The notes under the pieces were generated by a model. The model saw only the letters and a program-made list of their open reading frames with translations. It did no database searches and was not told where the DNA came from. 64,000 nucleotides of DNA from JAMZMI01 sp964353015 (GTDB lineage Bacteria; Bacteroidota; Bacteroidia; Cytophagales; Cyclobacteriaceae): positions 1-64,000 of the forward strand of contig CAYGUA010000027.1 of NCBI GenBank assembly GCA_964353015.1, written 5' to 3'. Below, one piece after another: positions 7,587 to 17,100 of this stretch. The number at the start of each line of letters is the position of its first letter. Positions within the stretch are counted from its first letter, which is position 1. Position numbers and translations under genes: made by a program.

Positions 7587-9437
7587 TTAATAATTACCCA
7601 ATTCTTCTAATTGCAACTGGTACAATTTACTGGTTATTTTGGCTGTTTTGGCTATTTGATTAGCAACTTCCATGTTCATTTTTGGATGGTTGAGCGCCTC
7701 CTCCAGTTTGTGAAAATGATTTTCATCAGCCACGCCATGATAGGTGAAAAATGAAACCTGACTGGATTTCAATCCCAGTTGATCTTTGATCATTTCACCC
7801 CAATATGCGGCCAATCGCTTTCCTATTCCCTCGATGATAAACATCGCTCCAAGCAAGTCAATCGGATTTGGTTTGCTTGCCTGCTGAAACATAAAAGAAG
7901 TAAGCGCCACACTGCCGACATTCTTCTCTCCTGCCTGAATCTTTTCTAATGGCTCGCCCAATGCAACATAATTGCGCTCAAGCATCTGAAAATCCTTGTG
8001 CTCAGTTGCCGTATGCGTGATGAAAGCAGATCTTAAATCAAACAAGTCGATATCGATATTGGAAGCAGCACGGGAAATCCATTGTGAGCCGTCGATCACC
8101 TGCTGTCTCAGGTCATGTACCAAAAGTTTATAATCCTCCAGCGTCATTCTTCCATCATGAATTTTGGCAATGATCGGCACTTGCTGCAGTCTCGTTTCAA
8201 ACTCAATCCATGTTTGAGCCAACTGTCTGATGAGCCATTGTGAAGTTTCGCTTTCGTTGATCACCAACTCGGGAGCTTCCACTGTTCGCATCGGGAATTT
8301 AACTGTGGCGCCTTCCTCCCCGCCTACTACCTTCAACTTCATAAACGAAGTAATGAAGCGACCACTTTCCGGCACCATGCAAAGGATATTATCGCCCGAC
8401 TTCAGCTTTCCTGAATACATCAGTTCTTCCAGCATGATGAAAATAGAGGCTGCTCCAGTGTTGCCTTTGGTTTTCAGGTTACTAAACCATTTCTCTTCAG
8501 GAATGGCGCCTCCACCCTTTTCCATCAGCTCCATGATTGGTTTTTTGAAAAACTCAGATGAGTAATGACAACATAGCCAATCCGTTTCGATGGCCTTGAC
8601 CATTCCCTTGTCAATCAATTCAAAATAATGTGCAACACCGGTTTTGATAACCTGATCCAGCAGGCGAATGTCCTGTTTGAGATTGATGGCCCCCGCTTTA
8701 GATGCAGACTCATAATCCGGATAATCCAACCATGTGAGCTCAGATTCATTTTTATTATCTGTCTTACCTGTAAACATACAAACCGGAAATTCATGTGCAT
8801 GAGATTTGAGATCAATCCACTCAATTTTCAAAGACAATCCTTTCGTGTTTTTCTTGTTTTGCAAGACCATCGCCCCGGCACCATCCGAAAGCATCCAGCG
8901 CAAAAATTCGGTATCAAAAGGCAAACTTTCATTTTGTTGCGCTTCGAATCTGGAGGATTTAAAAAGTCGGCTGGAAAACTCACTCCCCAAGCATACGGCA
9001 TTTTGCTTTTCATTTGTCTTGACTTGCAGAAATCCATTTTTTAGGGCCATCATGCCACTTGCGCACACACTCTGGAAGCTTGCTACTTCACATGTAGCTC
9101 CACCCAACTGCGCATGAACCATGCTTGCAAATCCAGGGACAGGTAAATCCGCCTGTGTGGTGCCTGTACAAAGCAGCTCTACTTCTTTGATGTCAAGCTG
9201 GCTTTTTTGAAGTGCTTCCTTTGTCGCCAATGCAGCCATTTGGGCATTTGAATGTGTACTCTCCTGCTTTTTGTTGATGGCGTAATGTCTGTTCAGAATC
9301 CCATTTTGTTTGAGAATCCGGCTTTTAGCATTGCTATTTTTCCCATTGATCCTTCCCAGGAAATCCTCCATTTCTTCATTGGAGACAGGGTTATTGGGCA
9401 GAAATGTGCCAATACTGGTGATAAAAACATCTTCCAT
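7587..9437 (-). CDS. Beta-ketoacyl-ACP synthase III fused to a heme-oxygenase-like diiron domain
   Basis: This 616-residue two-domain protein is unusually built. Residues 1-375 are a thiolase-fold KAS III type synthase with a complete Cys-His-Asn triad: Cys125 in SVCASG, His291 in LLCCHYSSE-like context, and Asn326 in GNTGAAS. Such enzymes join an acyl-CoA or acyl-ACP to a malonyl unit or another acyl chain. Residues 395-616 resemble the all-helical TenA/heme-oxygenase-like oxidases (UndA, CADD). They carry His480, Glu536 and an H-x3-D-x2-H set (His567, Asp571, His574) suited to two irons; the usual first-helix Glu is not obvious. The gene is second in a three-gene operon, with gaps of 29 and 20 bases. 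Condensation followed by oxidation of one acyl chain is inferred. Confidence 0.88.
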   Translation of the reverse strand: MEDVFITSIGTFLPNNPVSNEEMEDFLGRINGKNSNAKSRILKQNGILNRHYAINKKQESTHSNAQMAALATKEALQKSQLDIKEVELLCTGTTQADLPVPGFASMVHAQLGGATCEVASFQSVCASGMMALKNGFLQVKTNEKQNAVCLGSEFSSRLFKSSRFEAQQNESLPFDTEFLRWMLSDGAGAMVLQNKKNTKGLSLKIEWIDLKSHAHEFPVCMFTGKTDNKNESELTWLDYPDYESASKAGAINLKQDIRLLDQVIKTGVAHYFELIDKGMVKAIETDWLCCHYSSEFFKKPIMELMEKGGGAIPEEKWFSNLKTKGNTGAASIFIMLEELMYSGKLKSGDNILCMVPESGRFITSFMKLKVVGGEEGATVKFPMRTVEAPELVINESETSQWLIRQLAQTWIEFETRLQQVPIIAKIHDGRMTLEDYKLLVHDLRQQVIDGSQWISRAASNIDIDLFDLRSAFITHTATEHKDFQMLERNYVALGEPLEKIQAGEKNVGSVALTSFMFQQASKPNPIDLLGAMFIIEGIGKRLAAYWGEMIKDQLGLKSSQVSFFTYHGVADENHFHKLEEALNHPKMNMEVANQIAKTAKITSKLYQLQLEELGNY

Positions 9438-9466
9438 TGGTTTTAGAATAAAATGATATAACTGAT

Positions 9467-10186
9467 TTAAAATTTGAAGTAATTGGACAGCCGATCCAGT
9501 AAGTTGGATGCAAACCCATAATTCTTTCTACTCTTGAAATGATGTTCATTGTGAAGCGTACCAAATAAGCTCCAGCTCTGACCCTCCCCATTTCCAAATC
9601 GATAATTACAATGCCCTGAAAAGTTGAGCAAAATACTCGCCAAAGGATAAAGGAAAATCGCAATAGGCGCAAAAGGAACAAAAGGCGTGATGGTCAGTGG
9701 CACGGTAGACAGCAGCAATGCCTCCAACCAATGAAAACTATAAACGGAGTAAACCGTCGGTATTTTTGATTTGTGATGGATCTTATGAACATGCCTGAAA
9801 AAGAACGGCACATGCATCAGCCTGTGCACCAGGAAAAAATGAATCTCATTCCAAATGGTTAGCAGCACAACTCCCATAATCACATTCCAAAACGTATCTG
9901 GCAATAAGGAAATGACCCCCACTCGAATGAAGTAAATGATTGGAAAAGCTGAAAAACCAAAAATGACAATCGACTTGAATGAATGTAGAATTTCAAATTT
10001 GATTTGCTCTGATGGCACTGGCTTATCCACAATTTTATGAGTAATTCCTTTTATGGCTAAGAACTTGCTAGTCCAATGAAACAAAGGGGCCAAAGCGAAA
10101 TAGAGAAACATAAAATAGAGAAACACAGCTCCAAAAATCTGAAGATAAGTGAAATCGTAAATGATAAGCTCGATGTAGTTTCTCAA
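9467..10186 (-). CDS. Sterol desaturase / fatty acid hydroxylase superfamily membrane enzyme
   Basis: This 239-residue integral membrane protein has about four to five membrane segments and the eight-histidine pattern of the superfamily: HFFLVHRLMH (near residue 118), HVHKIHH (near 133) and HNEHH (near 212). Members use two irons and O2 to hydroxylate or desaturate lipids in the membrane. It is the first gene of the operon that also encodes the KASIII-diiron fusion and the unknown 298-residue protein. A second oxygen-dependent step on the same lipid is a reasonable inference. The C-terminus is short, with no cytochrome b5 domain, so electrons must come from elsewhere. Confidence 0.88.
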   Translation of the reverse strand: MRNYIELIIYDFTYLQIFGAVFLYFMFLYFALAPLFHWTSKFLAIKGITHKIVDKPVPSEQIKFEILHSFKSIVIFGFSAFPIIYFIRVGVISLLPDTFWNVIMGVVLLTIWNEIHFFLVHRLMHVPFFFRHVHKIHHKSKIPTVYSVYSFHWLEALLLSTVPLTITPFVPFAPIAIFLYPLASILLNFSGHCNYRFGNGEGQSWSLFGTLHNEHHFKSRKNYGFASNLLDRLSNYFKF

Positions 10187-10390
10187 TATGAGTGGTTTAT
10201 ATTTTGGATAAACGGTTAATATCTAAGATTGACTGTGGCTCTCTAACGGAGCTTTTGGAATAATGGTTGGATTCAGAAAAAAATGATTTTAAAAGCTCAT
10301 AACGCCTTGATAAGCTTTTCAATATGATTTTCATCATAGTTTCAAACCCTATAAATAAGTAGCTTGAGAACGTTCAAACTAACTCGAATC

Positions 10391-10771
10391 ATGAAAAAAA
10401 ACGAACAAATAATCAATTTCTGCAGAATCTTTTTAGGCGTATTTCTAATCGGTTATGCATTGAATCAATTTTTTCATTTTTTACCAACAGGATATGGAGC
10501 CATGCCAGAACTAGCACAGCGATTCATAGATTCTGTGGTGCTTTATCTGCCATTTCTTTATGCATTTGAGATTCTAATTGGTATTTTTTTGATTTTCAAT
10601 AAATGGTCGGCATTCCTATTAATCGTGCTTTTTCCATTGACCATTGCCTTTCTGTTTTTTACTTATGTCAATGGAGATTTTACAGAAATGTGGTCCGCAT
10701 TAGTCGTAGCAATATTGAATGTTGTGCTTGTCTATTTTTACAGGGAGCGCTATTTCCCTTTATTCGATTGA
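10391..10771 (+). CDS. DoxX-like small membrane protein
   Basis: This 126-residue protein has four predicted membrane helices, a YALNQFFHF segment near residue 24 and a short charged end (YRERYFPLFD). Size and layout fit the DoxX-like family of inner-membrane proteins, whose role is unclear. I chose the ATG at 10391; a TTG nine codons earlier is also in frame but adds a polar stretch. It is the only plus-strand gene between 6670 and 34212 and stands alone, convergent with the barrel gene nine bases away. Confidence 0.7.
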   Translation: MKKNEQIINFCRIFLGVFLIGYALNQFFHFLPTGYGAMPELAQRFIDSVVLYLPFLYAFEILIGIFLIFNKWSAFLLIVLFPLTIAFLFFTYVNGDFTEMWSALVVAILNVVLVYFYRERYFPLFD

Positions 10772-10780
10772 TAAGAACAA

Positions 10781-13700
10781 CTAGAAAAAGGCAGTCACTT
10801 GCATGGTGCCAGTATGAATAGGTGAATTCCCAGTTGATTTTCTACCATTGTATTGTAAAGTCAACTGCAGTCCTCTCCCAATTGATTGCTGCCAGTTCAA
10901 ATTCCATTTTTGGTTTTGTCCAGGCTGCAATCCTTCCAACAATTCATAAGCGAGGTAAGTGTTTTGTTCACCCTTAAAACGAATGTCCAACCATTGTAAT
11001 TGAGCATTCAGGTTTCCTTTACCCGAACGAATAAATGTTGATTCAATACTGTAATCAGTGATCGATGAGAACCGCTCTACTTCTGATTTTTCCTGATTTT
11101 TATTCCTGATTTCCACTTTGCCTGAAACTCGGAAACTACTTGACGGCTGCCAGATTAACTCTGGTGCCCAAACATAGCGTTGCAATTGGAAATTTCTCGA
11201 ATCGAGGAAATCAGACTCATTGTTACTCTCACCAATTCCTCCCATAAATCGAATCATAAATCCGGATTGCATGGTCCAGCGGATATTCGACACCCAATCA
11301 CCCTTCTCTCTAAACTCAAACCCATTAACAAGCAGTGATTTGTTCTCCTGATTTGTCCTGTTCAGATCAAGCGCCAGACCGGAACCATTTCTATTATAAA
11401 ACAAAGTGTATCGGCGCTGATTTTTAGCTGAAATCACATTGTCATTTTTCAAATTCAGTCCAAATGGAATCAAACGATTCTCAAGACTATTGTCAGTAGA
11501 TTTATAATTGATTCGAACGTTGGTACTCACACTCAACCTCGACAATAGCCGCAAACCAGCACCTTCTGATTTCCATCGCTGTGGAGCTTGAATATCTGCA
11601 CTGTGCATAAATGTGGTTTGAAACGCATTGATGTACTCATCTGTGGGAGTAAAGATTTTTGCATAGTTTTTTTCATCCAAATTAATTGCTTCATAAAACT
11701 CATTCAAATCCTGAATACCATCATCATTCTCGTCTCTCCAGGTATGCGTTCCCTGACCTGTCGGCACTAAAATATAGATAAACTCACGTCTCAACTCGCG
11801 GGTATTTGCGGTCGAAAAACTGGTATTTTGTCTGAAGATATTATCAAATGCGCTACTCTGCCAATCAAATTTGCCCAATATATTTTCATCTTTTGTGTCT
11901 AATAATTGATCTGCCACCTTTCGATAATTCGCCGTGATAGCTACTGTATGATTCTGGAGAAATTTTGTACGAAGACCCAATCTATATTCTTCTGCTTCAG
12001 TGTATTCCTGCATCTCTCCTGCTACCGGTATTTGATCATATCTTCGGATATAGTCTGCTCGCAATCTGGTCTTTAACGTATCTCCTGTTTCCAAAAAGAA
12101 ATCGTGCAGATGATAATGCATGAGGGAGCTAGTAAGCGAATCTCCCACACGGATCGCCTGATGATCAAGCTCATAGATGTAACCTGGATTCACGATCCAG
12201 TTATTAAACCTGAGCTCTTGACTAAACCGGCTCCAGTTTGAACTATAAGCCATTGGATTATTGGTCATTCGATACAAGCTTGTTTTGGACAGCAAAGGGC
12301 CCAACTCTTTGGTTAATTTCACATCATGCTGGTGACCTTCTACAGCATTTGTTCTGTTTCGATAACTGTATTTATAATCAAATGTATTTTTTTGATCTTT
12401 GCGCAGCTGCACATCTGCTTTTACTATTCGATCCGCACGATTGATGGAATCCTGAAAAATATTGTATCCCCAATTACGATCGTATTCTATTGATCTGAAG
12501 CGATCAATCCATTGAAAATTCCGCTCTACTAACTCCACCGAGGTACCAGCACTCACATTATATTCTGCTATTTTCCTACCTTCGGAGCGCACATTTCCTC
12601 TCCAAGCATATCCTGTATTGTCGCCATCATCAAGATCTGAATACAAATTCAAATCACGCTGTGAAATGGCAAATTCCTGGCTCAAGCTTTCAAAATAATT
12701 TAGCTTGATTTTGTTTCCCAGCACCATCATCTGCTTTTTGTTAGGCAAAGGCACAATTTTCAAAGGAGCATAATTCCCCTGTCGAACACCGTTTTCTGGC
12801 GCTAGCCATTGGTAAATTCTTCCGTTTGCTGTAGAGGATTGAAGTACATAATCCCCATTTCCAAAACCAACGTCCGTGAAGCCAACCCGATATTCAGCCA
12901 GTTCCGGATCAGTCGAATATTGAAAGATCGAATAGTTGATATTGCCACTGGTAGAATCCCTTTTCAGATAAAGCACAGCATCTTCTATAAAACCAACCGA
13001 ATCTGCACCGGTAATTGATCCCAGCCCATTGTTATCTCCCAGCAACGACAATGCCTCACGATCGGTCAATCCAATATCGTAACCTAATGTACTGTTTGGA
13101 TTGTCTTTTTCTTGATAAAAATTGAAGTAAAACTTATTCCTATCATTCCAGATTTCGTGAGAAGTATTGAGGTTGGATCTGGAATAATATTGCTCTGCAT
13201 ATTCAAAATCAATTCTAATTCTTGTGAACCGTGTGATCAAAACAGAATTACTGAAAGTGACTTCCCCCAGATTATAATCAATCATGTAATCCCTATCAAA
13301 ACCTCGTTGCATAAGCTGGCCGTCAATGAATACCCTTTCTGAGTTTGCCATCACGATGATAAACCGCTCACCATTCGGACCAGTGAGCCGATATGGTCCT
13401 TGAACTCCTTCTATGGGTGTGAGTTGAGCAGAGGAAAACTGTCCCTTAGAAGCGGAACCACTGACAGTAGATCGGGCTTTCCACTTATCATTGAGTGCAT
13501 AATTATAATTCAGACTTAATCCTTGTACATTTTTATAATACTTCAAATAATACCCCTCTTTTATGGGGTTGGTGAGCACAACATCTCCAGCAGTTAAATC
13601 AAACTTATCGTTGTAAAGCTTGATATACACATTGTCAAAGTCTCGAATTTGTTGTGTATTGCCTTCTGGTTGATAAGGAATATTTTGATCTGTGATGGAC

Positions 13701-14191
13701 GCACTCACAAAGAGATCTTCCGAAAGCTGACCTTCAAGTTGCAAGTTCAAAGCAGAATTGACAAAGAGGTTTTGGCGATTACCGAAAGTCACTCCCCGGC
13801 TAATTGCGCCATAAGATTCGAAATCAGAAAAAGCGAAAATCTCTTCTTTAGGAATCACTTTCACCGTGGAAACATTGCCGATTTGTGAGATTCTGCCTTG
13901 AGAATAGGTCTTGATGTCTCGGTTAAAAATCGGTTGATACAATTGCGGTGAAATCGTTCGGTAGCACACTTCAATGGAATCAACTGCGGTAGATTCATTG
14001 AAGATGATGTTGTTTTGCTCCGGATTGAATGTGAATGAAACAGGTGGATCAAGTGTAATTGAAGTTGGCTCTATAGGAAGGGAATCAAGTTGAATACTGT
14101 TTTGGGGGGCAATTGAACGGCATTTCAAACCCTGACCATTTGCCAGAAAAGTGAGAAATAAAATTGAGATGAAAATAGGAAATCTATGCAA
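10781..14191 (-). CDS. Large outer-membrane beta-barrel protein
   Basis: This protein of about 1136 residues has a signal peptide (HRFPIFISILFLTFLANG then Q) and a long run of alternating aromatic/polar strands from about residue 150 to the end. It finishes in TMQVTAFF, as outer-membrane barrels do. A DENDDGIQDLNEF stretch looks like a calcium-binding loop. I set the start at the TTG at 14191 because the signal peptide begins exactly there; the frame stays open further upstream, but only inside the kinase gene. The start overlaps the kinase stop by eight bases, implying translational coupling. No plug domain or TonB box was seen. The specific function is unknown. Confidence 0.8.
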   Translation of the reverse strand: MHRFPIFISILFLTFLANGQGLKCRSIAPQNSIQLDSLPIEPTSITLDPPVSFTFNPEQNNIIFNESTAVDSIEVCYRTISPQLYQPIFNRDIKTYSQGRISQIGNVSTVKVIPKEEIFAFSDFESYGAISRGVTFGNRQNLFVNSALNLQLEGQLSEDLFVSASITDQNIPYQPEGNTQQIRDFDNVYIKLYNDKFDLTAGDVVLTNPIKEGYYLKYYKNVQGLSLNYNYALNDKWKARSTVSGSASKGQFSSAQLTPIEGVQGPYRLTGPNGERFIIVMANSERVFIDGQLMQRGFDRDYMIDYNLGEVTFSNSVLITRFTRIRIDFEYAEQYYSRSNLNTSHEIWNDRNKFYFNFYQEKDNPNSTLGYDIGLTDREALSLLGDNNGLGSITGADSVGFIEDAVLYLKRDSTSGNINYSIFQYSTDPELAEYRVGFTDVGFGNGDYVLQSSTANGRIYQWLAPENGVRQGNYAPLKIVPLPNKKQMMVLGNKIKLNYFESLSQEFAISQRDLNLYSDLDDGDNTGYAWRGNVRSEGRKIAEYNVSAGTSVELVERNFQWIDRFRSIEYDRNWGYNIFQDSINRADRIVKADVQLRKDQKNTFDYKYSYRNRTNAVEGHQHDVKLTKELGPLLSKTSLYRMTNNPMAYSSNWSRFSQELRFNNWIVNPGYIYELDHQAIRVGDSLTSSLMHYHLHDFFLETGDTLKTRLRADYIRRYDQIPVAGEMQEYTEAEEYRLGLRTKFLQNHTVAITANYRKVADQLLDTKDENILGKFDWQSSAFDNIFRQNTSFSTANTRELRREFIYILVPTGQGTHTWRDENDDGIQDLNEFYEAINLDEKNYAKIFTPTDEYINAFQTTFMHSADIQAPQRWKSEGAGLRLLSRLSVSTNVRINYKSTDNSLENRLIPFGLNLKNDNVISAKNQRRYTLFYNRNGSGLALDLNRTNQENKSLLVNGFEFREKGDWVSNIRWTMQSGFMIRFMGGIGESNNESDFLDSRNFQLQRYVWAPELIWQPSSSFRVSGKVEIRNKNQEKSEVERFSSITDYSIESTFIRSGKGNLNAQLQWLDIRFKGEQNTYLAYELLEGLQPGQNQKWNLNWQQSIGRGLQLTLQYNGRKSTGNSPIHTGTMQVTAFF

Positions 14192-17100
14192 CAACAGGCA
14201 ATGAAATGAAAAAAGTGGTGCCCTCTCCCATTTCTGTTTCAAACCAGATATTTCCTCCTGCGTTTTCAATTCCTTTTTTTGCAACTGCCAGCCCAATGCC
14301 GCTTCCTGTAGATTTAGTACTAAAATACGGAGTAAATATTTTCTCTTTATTCTCTTCTGCGATTCCCTGGCCATTGTCATTTATGGAAATCAAAACCTTT
14401 TTCGATTTCAACTCCATAGAAACATTGATTTCTGGCTTTTTACCAACTGTTGCTTGTGTGGCGTTGATGATAATGTTGTTTAAAATTCCACTAAATATTT
14501 TTGGGTCCGTATTCACAAAAACAGAAGTTGAAATAGATTCAGTATCGATAACTACACCTTCGCTAATGTGGACTTCTGCCACACTTTTGATCAGCTCAGT
14601 GAGATCAAATCGTTCATTTTTCGGTGCTGGCATTTTCGCGAATGCGGAAAAAGAATCTGCTATGGTGCTGAGTGCATCAATCTGACCAATCAACGAATTC
14701 AATGATTTATAATCCGGATCATCATTCCCCTTTTGACGCATCATCTGCTGAATCTTCAATCGCATTGGCGTGAGTGGGTTCTTGATTTCATGTGCGACCT
14801 GCCTTGCGATTTCCTGCCAAGCCGATTCTTTTTGACTCTCCGCTAAAGCAATTTTACTTTCCTCCAGCTTATTGATCATGTGATTGTATTCACTGATCAA
14901 CATACCAATTTCATCTTGTGATGAATAATTAATCGGTTCGTTTACTTCCTTCAAATCTGTTTTTTTCAATCGCTCGGTTATGATCTTCAATGGTCTGATC
15001 AAGCGCTCAATGGCCAGATTCCCAACAATAACTGAAACCAAAAATATGATTGTGAAGATGGAAATCAGATTGTTAAAAACCTCAACTTGTTGCCTGTTGA
15101 GATGCGATTTGGAATCGAAATAAGGTAACGACAATATCCCAAGAAGTTTACCATTTTTATGTGACCTCAAACCAACATAAGAAACCCGGAAATCCAAATC
15201 GCCGATGGATTGCTTGTAAACCTTTGTTTCCGTATTACCATACTTAATAGCATTGTAAGGAGCCGGGGCTATTTGGATTCCAAGCAGACCGCTATTAAAA
15301 ATTTCAACTTCACTTGATACAAGCAAGCGGCCATCAGGAGAATATAAATTGATATCAGACTGCAGCAATGAAGCTACACGAGACACTATACTACTGAGAT
15401 CATCTCTGTTGATTTCATTGTTAAAAAAGCGCTCACTTGCTTCAATAAGGTATTCAGAGATGTTGTAGGCTTTGTTATTGAAATTCTTATCGATTTCCTC
15501 CTTGTAAGATTGATTAAGCGTGTTCAACAAGGCAATGCTCACAATCAGCATCGGTATGATGAAAGATAGTCCCAGATAGAGCTGGATCTTAGTGGATAGG
15601 TTAAAAACAATTCGTTGATCAACAGCCCTTCCGATGGTGAAAATCGATGCGAAACAGAATAATATAACTAAGAATAAAAATGAAAAATTAGAAATAATGG
15701 CAACCTTGGAATAGGTGGGCGAAGCGATGACAAAGATTTTGCCTTCCGTAGTTAACAACCCATAAAAGTGAATCCCATTGAGTTCCAGTCCTTCTTCAAA
15801 CAATAATGGGTTTGTCAAATCCGGATAATTGAGCGCATTCTGAAATTCGAATCTGCCCCGCTTATACAATAACCGCCCTTCACGATACACGGCATAATCA
15901 AACCTATATTCATCAGTGAAATAATAGCTACTTTCCACCATAAGCTGTGGAAATACACTTACGGGTATGAATTTTTTTAACGTTAGTGAAAGCACAATAA
16001 ATCCGACATTCCTGTCGAAAGAAGTAATCGGTATAAAACAGAAATATTTATCCTGAATGTTACCTTCCCTATCCTGGAAAAAATAAATATGCTCATAGTC
16101 AGTCTTGTAAACATCAAGGGCATACAATTCTCTAAGGTTATCATATGATGGGGCATGCTCTTCAAAGGAATTGCCTTCTACATCAAATAAATGAACCTCA
16201 ACATCATATTTATTAAAATATGAAGACAAATATTGGGTTTTGATTTTATCCTCAATATTGCGCTTAGCAAGTAATCTATTACTTAATCTACTCCGTATGT
16301 AGGTATCTTTTTTAAGATCCTCAATTTTTTGATTGAGATAATATTCACCGAGAAAATCGTTCTTTATTAATAATCTATTGGCAAATTTCTTCTTTGAGAT
16401 GAGCTCATCCTTTTCAAAATACTGATAGATCGTCACTGAATATGTTGTGGAAACCAGCACTAAAACCAGAGATACAAACAAAATGGATCTATAATCCAAT
16501 CTGGATAAATCAAAATCCAGATTAAATAATTGGATAAGCCCAAATGTGGCTCCCAACATGAGGAAAAAAGTGATGGATTTGCTCTCGCCCAAATAAATAG
16601 CTCCAACCATCACAAGTAGGTAAATGAATAATCCCTTTAAAGTGGAAATACCTGCCTTTCGGTATATTAAAATGGCATATTGAAAAAGTCTGAAAAAGAT
16701 AACAGACCATATCAACAAAATCAGAATTGCGGCAATTCGAAATTGATCAAATTGAATCGTCTCACTAATATCGAGACTGATTAATGAATTATTTTGAATA
16801 TTCCAGCTCACTTTATAAAGACTGAAACACGCAAAATGGATGAAGATAAACATCAAGATTACATTGATCCATTTTGGAAAAGACAAGCCTATTTGTTTTA
16901 ACAATCTACTTACCAATTGAATGACCAGATAAATCAATATGGAATTGACTAACAAATCACCCAAAGAATAAGCATAGCTTGATGTAAAATAAATTGGGTT
17001 AAAAAGTGGTGTATCTATGGTTTCGGATGAAAGTATCCACAGAAACCAACGAATCACTAAAAGGCTGGTGATTTCAATGCTTGTTTTTGTAATGACATTT

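Noticed and set aside
10023..10031. Perfect DnaA box TTATCCACA
   Set aside because: It lies within a coding sequence (the hydroxylase-like gene) with no partner box; treated as chance. The same applies to the one at 36714 inside the serB-serA fusion.
14192..14380. An N-terminal extension of the outer-membrane barrel protein
   Set aside because: The extra 63 residues are a charged, non-secretory stretch read out of frame inside the kinase catalytic domain; the signal peptide begins at 14191.
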